This document shows, piece by piece, positions 14,483 to 23,092 of a stretch of 64,000 nt of DNA. Origin of the DNA: Aldehydirespirator sp965220345 (GTDB taxonomy: Bacteria > Actinomycetota > Acidimicrobiia > Acidimicrobiales > Aldehydirespiratoraceae); contig OZ244822.1 of assembly GCA_965220345.1 (NCBI GenBank), positions 1,426,001-1,490,000 on the forward strand, read 5' to 3'. Under the pieces are notes generated by a model. That model worked only from the letters and a program-made list of their open reading frames with translations, was not told where the DNA came from and did not search any database. The first letter of the stretch is position 1. The number at the start of each line of letters is the position of its first letter. The position numbers were made by a program, and so were the translations under genes.

Positions 14483-17452
14483 CTAGAAGCCAGCGAACTC
14501 AAAGTCACGACCGGGCCGGATGTCATTGGCGCGACTCACAAAGAAGTCGTCGTCGGTGATCCAGGTGTGCTCGTTGCCGTGGCGAACCCGCAGATAACCC
14601 GCCCCGTGAGTCCAGTAGATGCTGCCATCTACCTGCTTCACGTCACGAGCCAAGCAAATATCAACGCGGCGGGGGACTCTGCGCCAGCCTCCAGCATCTT
14701 GCAAGTCTTGGCGTGAAATCATCAGAACCCCACCAGACACGGCCGGATCAACAACGAAACGTTCCCGCATCTTGTCTACCCTCACAGTGCTGTCGCGTTG
14801 AGTCAAATAGACGAACTCTGTAGCTTTGGCGACCAGCGTGGCCTGTGAATATTCGCGGGCCAGCACCAGATCCCAAATATGGTCGGCACTGTAGTAGTCG
14901 TCGTCGTCGAACTTGGTGATCAGAGTTCCCGACGAGGCCGCCACCGCGGTGTTAAGCACTTCGCCTAGTCGCTTATCTTTTGGAACCCTAACGATTGTCA
15001 AGGGGCAGTCCAGGTTGCTAGCAGCGGCTTTGACCGTTGAGTCGCTACCGAAACCGTCGCCGTGAAGTGCAACCACCAGCTCCAGCCTCGGATAGTTCTG
15101 CACCCGCACTGCTTCGAAAGCAGCTGCGAGAAGTTTGGGCCGGCGGGTGGCTAACAACACTGTCACCTCGGGAAGAGATGCCTCAAAGCCCTCGAAATTT
15201 TGTGTCGCCAAGATCTGGCGGCTGCGGGCTCGCAGTGAATGATCGCGTAACGCCAGCCTGCGCATAGAAATGCTGAGACGTTCACGTGCATTACGGTCAG
15301 CGACGGCGACGGCTTCGCTTGACATGAGATCATGCAGTTCAGCACCGAGACATTCTGCGAGTGCCTGGTCGCTGTGGGTTATATGTATCACGACTCCGGC
15401 GGCGGCTAAGGCGGCCAGCGTTCCCGCGCGCTGGACAGTGTCGCCCAACCCAGTGCCTGAGTCCGTGATGTGGTGCAGCTTTCGCAGGCGGCTGATCAGG
15501 TTTTCATCAAGATGCAACAGCGCAGGCACGCCTGACGGAGGTGACCAAAGCGAATGCAGAGACGCTGATCTTGGCTTATGGTCGGGCTTCCAGCCGATCG
15601 GGTTGAGCGAAGCTGGATCAAAAGCTGGAACAGCGAGCTGAATAGGTAACTCGCTGAGAACAACAACTTCGGGTTGTGGCGTGTCGGTGCCTGCGGTCAG
15701 TGTCTTGATTGCCTGCGGAGTGTCCACAATAAGAAAGTCGGCAGGCTGCTCGCCAATGGCAGCACTGACCCTTGCCGAAGCGGCGAACACGTTCGAGGCC
15801 CGGTCGCCGCAAGCAACAAGCTCCGCTCCCAGCGAGTATTTCGCTAATCGGGAACGGTTGATTCCGGCAGGTTTCTTAACCGTCAACCTCGCTGCCAATC
15901 GCCGACGGAAAGCGGCAACTAACCAGTTCAGCAGCCTCCAGGCATCTCTGGGGTTGCGTACTTTGGCCGCTTTGAAGGTTACGACTCTCCCGTAATGCAT
16001 CAAGCGGCTGCTGCGCGCTGGGACAAAGCTGAATCCTTGAGCCGGAGGTTTGTTGTGAATCGGGCTGCTTTGTTGCTCAGAGCGGCTTTCTGCTTCAAGC
16101 GCGCAGCCGTCAAGGTTGATCACATCACCAACTTCATTCACCGACACCCTCCGGCGTTGAGCACGTTGCAGCGCCCATGAGCGGATGATCTTTATCTGAT
16201 GACCCGACGCAAGCAGGGCCCGTGCCGCAGTAGCGTTTCCTAGCTGCTGACGTAGGTGCCCGAGCATCATGGGTGTCACCGAGGTGCCTGCCGCGATAGT
16301 GACATGAAAAAGTGCCGCCGGGAAAGCAGCCGCTGCCCCGCCCGGCTCACCGAAATGCACTCTGGGATCGCCGTCAAGATAGCTATGCAACCAGTCGAGG
16401 CTGCTGAGTCCATTATCTCCGCTCACTCCGCTGAGCCCATCGGAGTGATCTTCAACCCATACAACGAGATCGTTGACTCTGCTCGCTAGCACCTGTTCTA
16501 CAGTTCGTAGTGTTTCTTGCTGGCGGGTGCTGTCCGTGGCAATGCTTACCACGAAAGTAGGCACAGTGAAGCAGCGTCCGTCGGTCGGATCATTAGGGCG
16601 TTTGGGTGGGATTAAGTTGAGAATCTTGCCTTGCATCTGCGTCAGGCTCTGGCGTTCTTCTTCGCTGATCTTCGCACCAGGACCTTGATGCCAGCACAGC
16701 GCTCCTCGCTCGGGTATTAATACCGCTCCCATCGCTAGTGCTCGATAACCGAACTCGCCGTCTTCGCCACCCCACCTGTTAAACGACTCGTTGAAGCCGC
16801 TAACCGCAGCGAAGAAACTGGCTGAGACACCCAGGTTTCCGCTGGTCACCATTCGATAAATGTTGTCGTCACCGTTAGTCAGCGAGTCGGTGCGGATCAT
16901 GTGGTTTTCGATCCATTCAGGTGCCTCGCTCGGGCGGTCCGCAAAGAGTTCCGTCAAAGTTCCAGGTCTTGAGCGCACTGCCTCTGCGGTGATGCCAGAC
17001 ACATCAAGATGTCTGCGGAAGCCGAGAGTCAGAACGTCGCACGCGGCGTGATGCCAGCGAGCGTGAAAGCGGAGCCAGTCGGCTTCGGGCACCATGTCGC
17101 AGTCAAGGAACACCAGAATCTCGCCGCTGGCGACTTGAGCGCCGTTGTTGCGTGCTCGGGCAGCACCGAAGCCTTGATTTTCTTGATGAACTACTTGCAG
17201 CGACAGCGGGGTTTCTTCACCGACGACAAGCGGTGTGGTCGAGCCGTCATCAACGATTACCACGTTGAAGAGTTCACGGGGATAAGTCTGGCGTTCAAGG
17301 CCAGCCAGTGTCAGTTTCAGCGCTTCGAGTGTTTCGTAGTAGGGGATCACCACCGTGACAGACAGCTCCGGTTCGAAGTCTTCGACTGATGCCACGTTCA
17401 ACGAGCGCCAGTCGTTGCCGCGCACTGGCGCAGGCACAGGAGTTGCGTTCAC
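14483..17452 (-). CDS. Large multi-domain glycosyltransferase (upstream paralogue)
   Basis: A 989-residue cytoplasmic protein with the same architecture as the gene that follows it: GT2 domain (VTVVIPYYETLEALKLTLAG, VDDGST, FLDCDM, FNRWGGEDGEFGYRA), degenerate middle region (FTVPTFVVSIATDS...LVVWVED; IRSWALQRAQRRRV), a segment LSISMRRLALRDHSLRARSRQIL shared almost word for word with the paralogue, then a C-terminal GT2 domain (VTVLLATRRPKLLAAAFEAV ... TKFDDDDYYSADHIWDLVLA). The two genes are a clear tandem duplication, now well diverged. Both DxD-type sites are intact in each, so each could transfer two sugars of a repeat unit. Transcribed toward 14 kb, 25 bases before the paralogue start. 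Confidence 0.82.
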   Translation of the reverse strand: MNATPVPAPVRGNDWRSLNVASVEDFEPELSVTVVIPYYETLEALKLTLAGLERQTYPRELFNVVIVDDGSTTPLVVGEETPLSLQVVHQENQGFGAARARNNGAQVASGEILVFLDCDMVPEADWLRFHARWHHAACDVLTLGFRRHLDVSGITAEAVRSRPGTLTELFADRPSEAPEWIENHMIRTDSLTNGDDNIYRMVTSGNLGVSASFFAAVSGFNESFNRWGGEDGEFGYRALAMGAVLIPERGALCWHQGPGAKISEEERQSLTQMQGKILNLIPPKRPNDPTDGRCFTVPTFVVSIATDSTRQQETLRTVEQVLASRVNDLVVWVEDHSDGLSGVSGDNGLSSLDWLHSYLDGDPRVHFGEPGGAAAAFPAALFHVTIAAGTSVTPMMLGHLRQQLGNATAARALLASGHQIKIIRSWALQRAQRRRVSVNEVGDVINLDGCALEAESRSEQQSSPIHNKPPAQGFSFVPARSSRLMHYGRVVTFKAAKVRNPRDAWRLLNWLVAAFRRRLAARLTVKKPAGINRSRLAKYSLGAELVACGDRASNVFAASARVSAAIGEQPADFLIVDTPQAIKTLTAGTDTPQPEVVVLSELPIQLAVPAFDPASLNPIGWKPDHKPRSASLHSLWSPPSGVPALLHLDENLISRLRKLHHITDSGTGLGDTVQRAGTLAALAAAGVVIHITHSDQALAECLGAELHDLMSSEAVAVADRNARERLSISMRRLALRDHSLRARSRQILATQNFEGFEASLPEVTVLLATRRPKLLAAAFEAVRVQNYPRLELVVALHGDGFGSDSTVKAAASNLDCPLTIVRVPKDKRLGEVLNTAVAASSGTLITKFDDDDYYSADHIWDLVLAREYSQATLVAKATEFVYLTQRDSTVRVDKMRERFVVDPAVSGGVLMISRQDLQDAGGWRRVPRRVDICLARDVKQVDGSIYWTHGAGYLRVRHGNEHTWITDDDFFVSRANDIRPGRDFEFAGF

Positions 17453-17536
17453 GGATACAGATCAACAGTTCTGGCTGCTAAGGCATAAGGGCGACAGCGC
17501 AAGCGCGACACGGCATCCATCGTAGAACGCGCTTTT

Positions 17537-18853
17537 TCAGACGCGGCCAACATGTCCAACACTGCCAGAGGTGCTGGCTTTGGTTGCGGGTTCTGTTGGA
17601 TTGACGGGTGTTGCGTCTGCGGGTTTGGGTGCTGGTCTTAGCGCGGCAGCCATTAGCAGCACCCAACTGTATGAGAACCACAACACGAAACTTTCGGTCA
17701 GGTTCTCCACCAGCAGAAAGACTATGAGCGCAGCCCACATCCAAGTGTCGGAACTTGGGGTTCGCCAAAGCGCTAAGCCAGCGTTGCGGGCGGCCAGCAT
17801 CACGATCACCAAAAAAGGTGCCGTACCCAGAAGCCCCAAACCCAAAGCCACTTCCAGCAGGCTGTTGTGAGCGCTGCCGAGGCGCAGCAGCACATGCTGG
17901 GTCAACTCTTCAATATTCCAGAAGGTGAAAAAGCCGTGACCTGCCAGCGGTCGCTCCAAAATCCGTTCCCAGACCAGCCGCCAAATACCGCGGCGATTAC
18001 TGAAAGACTCCACGTTCCAAGAAACAGCCACGAATACCACAGCTGCCGCTGAACTCAAGGAAACCGAGGTTATGAGAGCCCAAATGGCTGCTGTGCGACC
18101 GTGTCGGCGCAGCACACTCTGGCAGATCAGCACCAGGCTCGCTACCACCAAAGCAGCAATAAGCGCTGCCCAGGCGGTGCGGCTGCCAGCACCAACCAGC
18201 GTCGCGAGCGACGCGGTTACCAGCAAGATCGCACCCAAGCGCTGCCAGCGCCGCAGGGTTAGAGACCAGCGCACTCCGGCCAGAACACTTATCGCAGCTA
18301 GCGGTGCCAAAGAGTTGGGATTGGTGTAAACACCTTGCCAACGGTCGTAGGCAGTGATGCCCAGATCCGGCCGTGTCGCTACCAAAATCAGGCTGGAAGC
18401 AACAGCCGCGGTTGCCATGAGGCTAACTGCGACCGAAATCTCACCGCTTTCAAAGCGCGCTAGCGCTGCGGCTAATAGAGCCATTCCCGCATAGACGCAA
18501 GACCGCCAGAAGGTAGCTGAAGCATCAACGCTCCAAAGTGTCGATGCCAGAGCCGCAAGAGTGAACCAGACCACGCCTGCGGCAGCGAGTTTCGTGGCTG
18601 TATCAGTAGCAGTTTTTTCTGTGGCGGTGCTATCAGTGGTGCTGGAGCGACGGCGGGTTAGCTCCCAGGCGAGTAAACCTGTCCCGGCTAAACCAGCCGC
18701 TGCGAGCCACGGCCAGACCGCTAAGTCTTCCCAGCGGCCGCTGCGATCAAGCACACTTTTTGAAAAGAGCAGTATCGGCCCGTTGGTGAAGACTCCCAGA
18801 GCAGCCGTCGCGACACCGACTCGCAGCACTGTGGTCACAGGCATCTGAGTCAC
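17537..18853 (-). CDS. O-antigen ligase/polymerase-like membrane protein
   Basis: A 438-residue protein with about 10-12 membrane helices, a long periplasm-side loop, and the conserved segment SAHNSLLEVALGLGLLGTAPF with the His-Asn pair seen in Wzy/WaaL family enzymes (PF04932). Such proteins polymerise or ligate lipid-linked glycans outside the membrane. The N-terminal half has GSRTAWAALIAALVV, another family-typical element. The C-terminal tail is Pro/Ala/Thr-rich and non-conserved. It sits upstream of the two large glycosyltransferases on the same strand and diverges from the ABC exporter genes; together they make a coherent glycan assembly set. Confidence 0.8.
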   Translation of the reverse strand: MTQMPVTTVLRVGVATAALGVFTNGPILLFSKSVLDRSGRWEDLAVWPWLAAAGLAGTGLLAWELTRRRSSTTDSTATEKTATDTATKLAAAGVVWFTLAALASTLWSVDASATFWRSCVYAGMALLAAALARFESGEISVAVSLMATAAVASSLILVATRPDLGITAYDRWQGVYTNPNSLAPLAAISVLAGVRWSLTLRRWQRLGAILLVTASLATLVGAGSRTAWAALIAALVVASLVLICQSVLRRHGRTAAIWALITSVSLSSAAAVVFVAVSWNVESFSNRRGIWRLVWERILERPLAGHGFFTFWNIEELTQHVLLRLGSAHNSLLEVALGLGLLGTAPFLVIVMLAARNAGLALWRTPSSDTWMWAALIVFLLVENLTESFVLWFSYSWVLLMAAALRPAPKPADATPVNPTEPATKASTSGSVGHVGRV

Positions 18854-19006
18854 TGGTATCTGTCTAACTGTTGTCTGCGGTGAGGTGTGTCATAGTCACA
18901 GGAGACGCTCACTAAAGATATTTGAGCGGAACTGCTAAACAAGCAGCGAAGTAGTTCATCGGGCAAGTGCGCTGGGATAATTCGCAAACATGATCATAGG
19001 CTCAAC
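18854..19006. promoter_or_regulatory. Divergent promoter region between polysaccharide operons
   Basis: 153 bases separate the O-antigen ligase-like gene (minus) from the ABC permease gene (plus). It must hold promoters in both directions; I see no consensus pair that I would name. AT content rises around 18910-18935. Confidence 0.5.
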
Positions 19007-19837
19007 ATGGTGAGCGGTTCAGACCAGCATCTCCATGACCTGACCTGCCCACCGTCGCCGTTGACGTATCTGGCTGAGGCGTGGCATCGTCGAGAGTTTG
19101 CTGTGTTGGTGCCCGCGCAAGACCTGCGAGCAAAAAACATGGGCACTGTGCTGGGTCAGTTCTGGCATCTTGTCAACCCGGCGCTGCTAGTGGGCGTATA
19201 TTTTCTGATTTTTGGGGTGGTTATTAACACCAGCCGCGGGGTCGAGAACTTTCTGGGGTTCCTGATTATCGGTGTAGTGCTGTTCCATTTGACCCAGCGA
19301 GTGGTGCAAGATGCAGCTGTCTGCATTAGTCGCAACCTGGGATTGATCCGCTCGGTGCAGTTCCCGCGTATTTTGCTTCCAGCTGCGACAGTCAACGGCC
19401 AGACCGCCGCCTTCGTGCCTGCTTTGGTGTTGGCGTTGATTTCGGTGCTCGCCACAGGCGAACGTCCCTCAATGCGCTGGCTGGTGCTGCCAGCAGTGCT
19501 CGCAGCGCAGTTCATGTTCAACTTCGGGGCTGCTTTGATAGCGGCTCGGATCGGTGCGCTGATAGCGGATCTGCAACAACTTTTGCCGCATTTTTTTAGG
19601 CTGCTTTTTTATGCCTCTGGGGTGATCTTTAGTGTTGAAGCTTTCGTGAGCAGCCCTGGCTGGATACGAGCCTTTGCTTTGAACCCGATTTACGATGTCA
19701 TCAGTTGCGCTCGTTGGTGTTTGCTGGGGGAGCCGGTAGATGCTTGGGTAGTAGCCGGTTTGCTGGTTTGGAGCATATTTTTGCCGGTGGTCGGGTTCTG
19801 GGTGTTTCTGCGTTCTGAGCAGCGGCTGGGAGCTTGA
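19007..19837 (+). CDS. Polysaccharide ABC exporter, permease subunit (Wzm/TagG type)
   Basis: 276 residues of the ABC-2 type permease family with about six membrane helices. N-terminal amphipathic segment and RREFAVLVPAQDLRAKNMGTVLGQFWHLVNPALLVGVYFLIFG match the family start (the ...R.LGxxWxxxNPL... pattern), and NPIYDVISCARWCLLG the C-terminal part. It forms the channel that moves lipid-linked polysaccharide across the membrane with the ATPase encoded next (9 bases downstream). A second, different pair lies at 46.8-48.4 kb, so two polymers may be exported. Confidence 0.88.
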   Translation: MVSGSDQHLHDLTCPPSPLTYLAEAWHRREFAVLVPAQDLRAKNMGTVLGQFWHLVNPALLVGVYFLIFGVVINTSRGVENFLGFLIIGVVLFHLTQRVVQDAAVCISRNLGLIRSVQFPRILLPAATVNGQTAAFVPALVLALISVLATGERPSMRWLVLPAVLAAQFMFNFGAALIAARIGALIADLQQLLPHFFRLLFYASGVIFSVEAFVSSPGWIRAFALNPIYDVISCARWCLLGEPVDAWVVAGLLVWSIFLPVVGFWVFLRSEQRLGA

Positions 19838-19846
19838 CCGCAATGG

Positions 19847-20602
19847 GTGACAGCGATGGATAGCAGAGTCACGGTGCAGGTACGAGATGTTCATGTCTAC
19901 TACCGGGTTTATGAGGACCCAGTGCCCGGGTTGAAACAGATATTTGCTCAGGGGAAGCGTCGCCGTTATCGCACCATCCGTGCGGTGCGCGGTGTCACCT
20001 TGGACTTGCACGAGTCCGAGACTCTGGGACTTATCGGTCGCAACGGTGCAGGCAAAACCACACTGCTTTCAGCGATGACGGGTTTGCTGCCGTTAGAGTC
20101 GGGCAGCATTCTGGGGCGTAGCCGGCCGTCGCTGCTGGGAGTGTCGTCGGCTTTGCGCCCAGCTTTGTCGGGGCGACGCAACATTTTGATCGGAGGCTTG
20201 GCTCTGGGTTTCAGCCGGGACGAGATCGCAAGCCGCAGCGATGAGATCATCGACTTCTCGGGTTTGCGTGATGCCATCGACCGGCCTATGAGTACTTATT
20301 CGTCGGGTATGCGGGCCCGGCTTCATTTCGCTATTGCTACCGCTCGGATACCTGAGATTCTGCTTATCGATGAAGCTTTGGCGGTCGGAGACGAAGATTT
20401 TCGCCTTCGCAGCTCTCAACGCATCGACGAAATCCGCGAAGCGGCTGGGTCTGTGGTGCTCGGGACTCACGTCATGGCGGAGATTGAGCGGCACTGCGAC
20501 CGGGTTGCCTGGCTAGAAGACGGTTTACTCAAAGCGTTAGGAGAGCCCAGTGAAGTAGTTGCCGCGTATTTGTCCACAGTGTCGCGCTCGGGTACTGGAT
20601 GA
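19847..20602 (+). CDS. Polysaccharide ABC exporter, ATP-binding subunit (Wzt/TagH type)
   Basis: 251-residue ATPase: Walker A GRNGAGKTT, signature STYSSGMRARLHFAIATA (family-typical YSSGM instead of LSGGQ), Walker B EILLIDEALAVGDEDF, switch His in VVLGTHVMAEIERHCDR. The N-terminal VYYRVYED...KQIFAQGKRRR insertion is usual for the exporter subfamily. It lacks the C-terminal carbohydrate-binding domain of E. coli O9-type Wzt, so chain-end recognition is not expected. Start is GTG 19847 or ATG 19856. Coupled to the permease gene just upstream. Confidence 0.9.
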   Translation: MTAMDSRVTVQVRDVHVYYRVYEDPVPGLKQIFAQGKRRRYRTIRAVRGVTLDLHESETLGLIGRNGAGKTTLLSAMTGLLPLESGSILGRSRPSLLGVSSALRPALSGRRNILIGGLALGFSRDEIASRSDEIIDFSGLRDAIDRPMSTYSSGMRARLHFAIATARIPEILLIDEALAVGDEDFRLRSSQRIDEIREAAGSVVLGTHVMAEIERHCDRVAWLEDGLLKALGEPSEVVAAYLSTVSRSGTG

Positions 20603-20678
20603 TAAACGTTTGGGCTTGATCGCTCGGAGTCGCTGAGCTGGGGTCATAGCCGTGACTGCTGAGCGATGTTGCTGCTGG

Positions 20679-21746
20679 TCACTGCTGATGCTGCCACCGC
20701 TGACGCTGCCAACGCCAGGGTCGACCGACCCAGAAACCCGCTCCCCAGCTGAGATGCATTACCGCAAAAGCTGCGCTAGCCCTTACCCGGTTGAGTAGGC
20801 CGCCGCGCATGTTTTTGAGACGCATTGCGGCTACAGCGCAAGCCCCGACGTAAAGCAGCGGCACAGCCAATTCTGGCTGGCGATGCCTTCCAATAGGCAA
20901 CAACGACAACGCCAGAGCCGCTACCAGTCCAGGAGCAGCAAGCTGACGAAGACGCAGCGAGGTCGGGTAGCGGATCAGCATGTTGCGTTTCCAAGTGCCG
21001 TATGAGAAGTACTGGCGGGCCAGGCTCCGATAATCCGAGCGCGGCACGTAATCCACTAACAGATCAGCATCAAGCCACACGATGCGTCCCTGTTTGCGCA
21101 GACGTGTGTTGAGTTCGTAGTCCTGATTTCGTAGCAGGATTTCGTCGAAGCCTCCCACCGATGCCACAGCATCACGATCAAAAACTCCGAGATAAACAGT
21201 GTCAACCGGCCCTGAGTGGCGGCCACTACGGAAAGCAGCCGGGCCGGCACCGAACGCAGAACTCATCGCGGCTGCTATCGCTGCAGCCGGACCCGGACCC
21301 TCAATACATACAGGACGTTGCACGCCGCCCACGTTGGCAGCACCAGTGCGTTGCAGCGTGACGACAGCTCGTTCTAGGTAGTCGGGGGCTGGCCGCGCTT
21401 GAGCGTCAATGCGAGCCACGACCGAACCCTGAGATGCTGCAAAAGCAATGTTGAGCCCTGCTGAGGTGGTCTTAGCCGGGTTAGGAACCACTCTCAAACG
21501 AAGTCGGGTGCAGATTTGCTCCAGAACTTCTTCGGTGCCGTCGCTGCTAGGTGCTAGTGCTACGGTCACATCAATCGGGCCTTGGTATGTCTGATTTTCA
21601 AGCGCTGCGAGGCATTCCGGCAGCAGCTCGGCACAGTTGCGGGCGGGTATCACTACCGACACATGGGGCAGCTCGTTGGTTGCCGGGTCTGAACCGGGCG
21701 CGTCAGAGCTGCACAGCGTCTCAGTCTCGGTGTTGCTGATGCTCAT
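20679..21746 (-). CDS. Membrane-associated GT2 glycosyltransferase (succinoglycan ExoA-like)
   Basis: About 355 residues from ATG 21746, chosen because it overlaps the upstream stop as ATGA; a longer frame to 21815 is possible. GT2 core: VSVVIPARNCAELLPECLAAL, ALAPSSDGTEE, VVARIDAQARP (DxD equivalent), FDEILLRNQDYELNTRLRKQG. The C-terminal third holds hydrophobic segments (AAPGLVAALALSLLPIG; VPLLYVGACAVAAMR; FAVMHLSWGAGFWVG), like ExoA-type enzymes that extend a lipid-linked oligosaccharide. It is translationally coupled to the priming phosphosugar transferase, in keeping with adding the second sugar. Confidence 0.82.
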   Translation of the reverse strand: MSISNTETETLCSSDAPGSDPATNELPHVSVVIPARNCAELLPECLAALENQTYQGPIDVTVALAPSSDGTEEVLEQICTRLRLRVVPNPAKTTSAGLNIAFAASQGSVVARIDAQARPAPDYLERAVVTLQRTGAANVGGVQRPVCIEGPGPAAAIAAAMSSAFGAGPAAFRSGRHSGPVDTVYLGVFDRDAVASVGGFDEILLRNQDYELNTRLRKQGRIVWLDADLLVDYVPRSDYRSLARQYFSYGTWKRNMLIRYPTSLRLRQLAAPGLVAALALSLLPIGRHRQPELAVPLLYVGACAVAAMRLKNMRGGLLNRVRASAAFAVMHLSWGAGFWVGRPWRWQRQRWQHQQ

Positions 21747-23092
21747 CGACCCGAACGACGTGCCATCACCACAAGGCTTTTTACCATGATCTCCCAATCG
21801 AGCAGTGGTGACCAAGTAACCACATACTGCAGGTCGTGGCCTAGCTTGTAGGCGGCATCGGTTTGGTAATGGCCTTGAGTTTGAGCGAGTCCGGTGATGC
21901 CCGGCGGTATGTCGTGGCGTCGGCCGTATCCAGCAATTTGGCGTTCTAGGTTGGCTACAAGCGCTGGACGCTCGGCTCGAGGACCGACCAAAGACATTTC
22001 ACCCACTAGAACGTTCCAAAGCTGCGGCAACTCATCAAGACGAGTACGGCGCAGCCATCCCATTCCAGCAACGATCCTGGGGTCATTGCGTGTCGTGAGT
22101 TCCGGTCCAGTTTGTTCAGCGTTGAGGGTCATGGTGCGGAACTTCCACATCACGAAAGGTTGACCTTTCATGCCGACACGCTGTTGACGGTAGATGACCC
22201 CGGGGCCGTTGCAGAGGCGCACATAAACCGCTACCGCGGCCAGCAAAACAATCGCAAAAGGCATCAGCAACAGCAGATACACAAGATCTAGGAGCCGTTT
22301 GAAGCGCAGTCGGCACAGCGGCAGAGCATGAGTCCGCAAAGCCACGAAAGGCATTCCAGCGATCTGACGGGAGCGTTGCAATCCCAGCAGCGTGTCGGCG
22401 GGAGAGATCCGCTGATAAACCCCTACTTGGCGAGCCTCAAGCTCGGCTAGAGGTTGAGGGTAGATCAGGTTCAGCGACTGGCTCGACAACAGCAGCAGAT
22501 CAGTGGCTGAGGTTTGGTCGACTTCGGTGATCGTCTCAGCGGGTGTGGCTGGCGAATCGAAGTGCCCGACGATCTCTACCGCTGGCTCAGCTTCGGCTAA
22601 GTGTCGGCGGGCCGAAGCAACATCTTCGGGGTTGCCCATCAGCAGCACACGACAGCGCCCGAAGCGCCGCAACCGTAACTGCCGCGCCAGCCAACGGTTG
22701 AGCGACACCAGCAGGCTCGCGGTAACAGCCAGAATTATGAGATTGCCTCGAGGCATCAGATAACGTCCGCTGAGAAACGAAACGGTGGCGGCTGCTCCCA
22801 CCGCTAGCAGAGTGAGCATGGTGGTTCTCGGCAGCAGAGGCGGCGGACTGAGACGCTGTTCGTATTCGTAGAGCCCGCCAAAGTAGTAGCTAACTAGGTG
22901 CAGAATTGTCGCTATTGCGAAGCCTGTCGCGTAATGCGATGTTGGATAGGTCGGCCAGTCGCTGCCGAAACGCACCGTAGTGATTACGACCATCAGAGCG
23001 AACAGCGTTGCCGCATCAATCAGATAAAGAAAACGAAAGCCTCGTTTCGGACGGGCAGCGGCTTGGAGAGGAGCGTTGCTGCTAGTGCTCAC
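21743..23092 (-). CDS. Polyprenyl glycosylphosphotransferase (priming sugar transferase)
   Basis: About 449 residues from GTG 23092, selected because it forms a GTGA overlap with the stop of the upstream SpoIID gene; the frame stays open to 23161. N-terminal four-helix membrane region (FLYLIDAATLFALMVVITTV onward), a CoA-binding-like Rossmann part (CRVLLMGNPEDVASARRHL), another helix (YLLLLMPFAIVLLAAVAVYV) and the catalytic bacterial sugar transferase domain with QQRVGMKGQPFVMWKFRTM, RRTRLDELPQLWNVL and GEMSLVGPRAERP. It transfers a sugar phosphate to undecaprenyl phosphate, the first step of surface glycan synthesis. Length and architecture match WbaP/CpsE-type enzymes. Confidence 0.93.
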   Translation of the reverse strand: MSTSSNAPLQAAARPKRGFRFLYLIDAATLFALMVVITTVRFGSDWPTYPTSHYATGFAIATILHLVSYYFGGLYEYEQRLSPPPLLPRTTMLTLLAVGAAATVSFLSGRYLMPRGNLIILAVTASLLVSLNRWLARQLRLRRFGRCRVLLMGNPEDVASARRHLAEAEPAVEIVGHFDSPATPAETITEVDQTSATDLLLLSSQSLNLIYPQPLAELEARQVGVYQRISPADTLLGLQRSRQIAGMPFVALRTHALPLCRLRFKRLLDLVYLLLLMPFAIVLLAAVAVYVRLCNGPGVIYRQQRVGMKGQPFVMWKFRTMTLNAEQTGPELTTRNDPRIVAGMGWLRRTRLDELPQLWNVLVGEMSLVGPRAERPALVANLERQIAGYGRRHDIPPGITGLAQTQGHYQTDAAYKLGHDLQYVVTWSPLLDWEIMVKSLVVMARRSGR

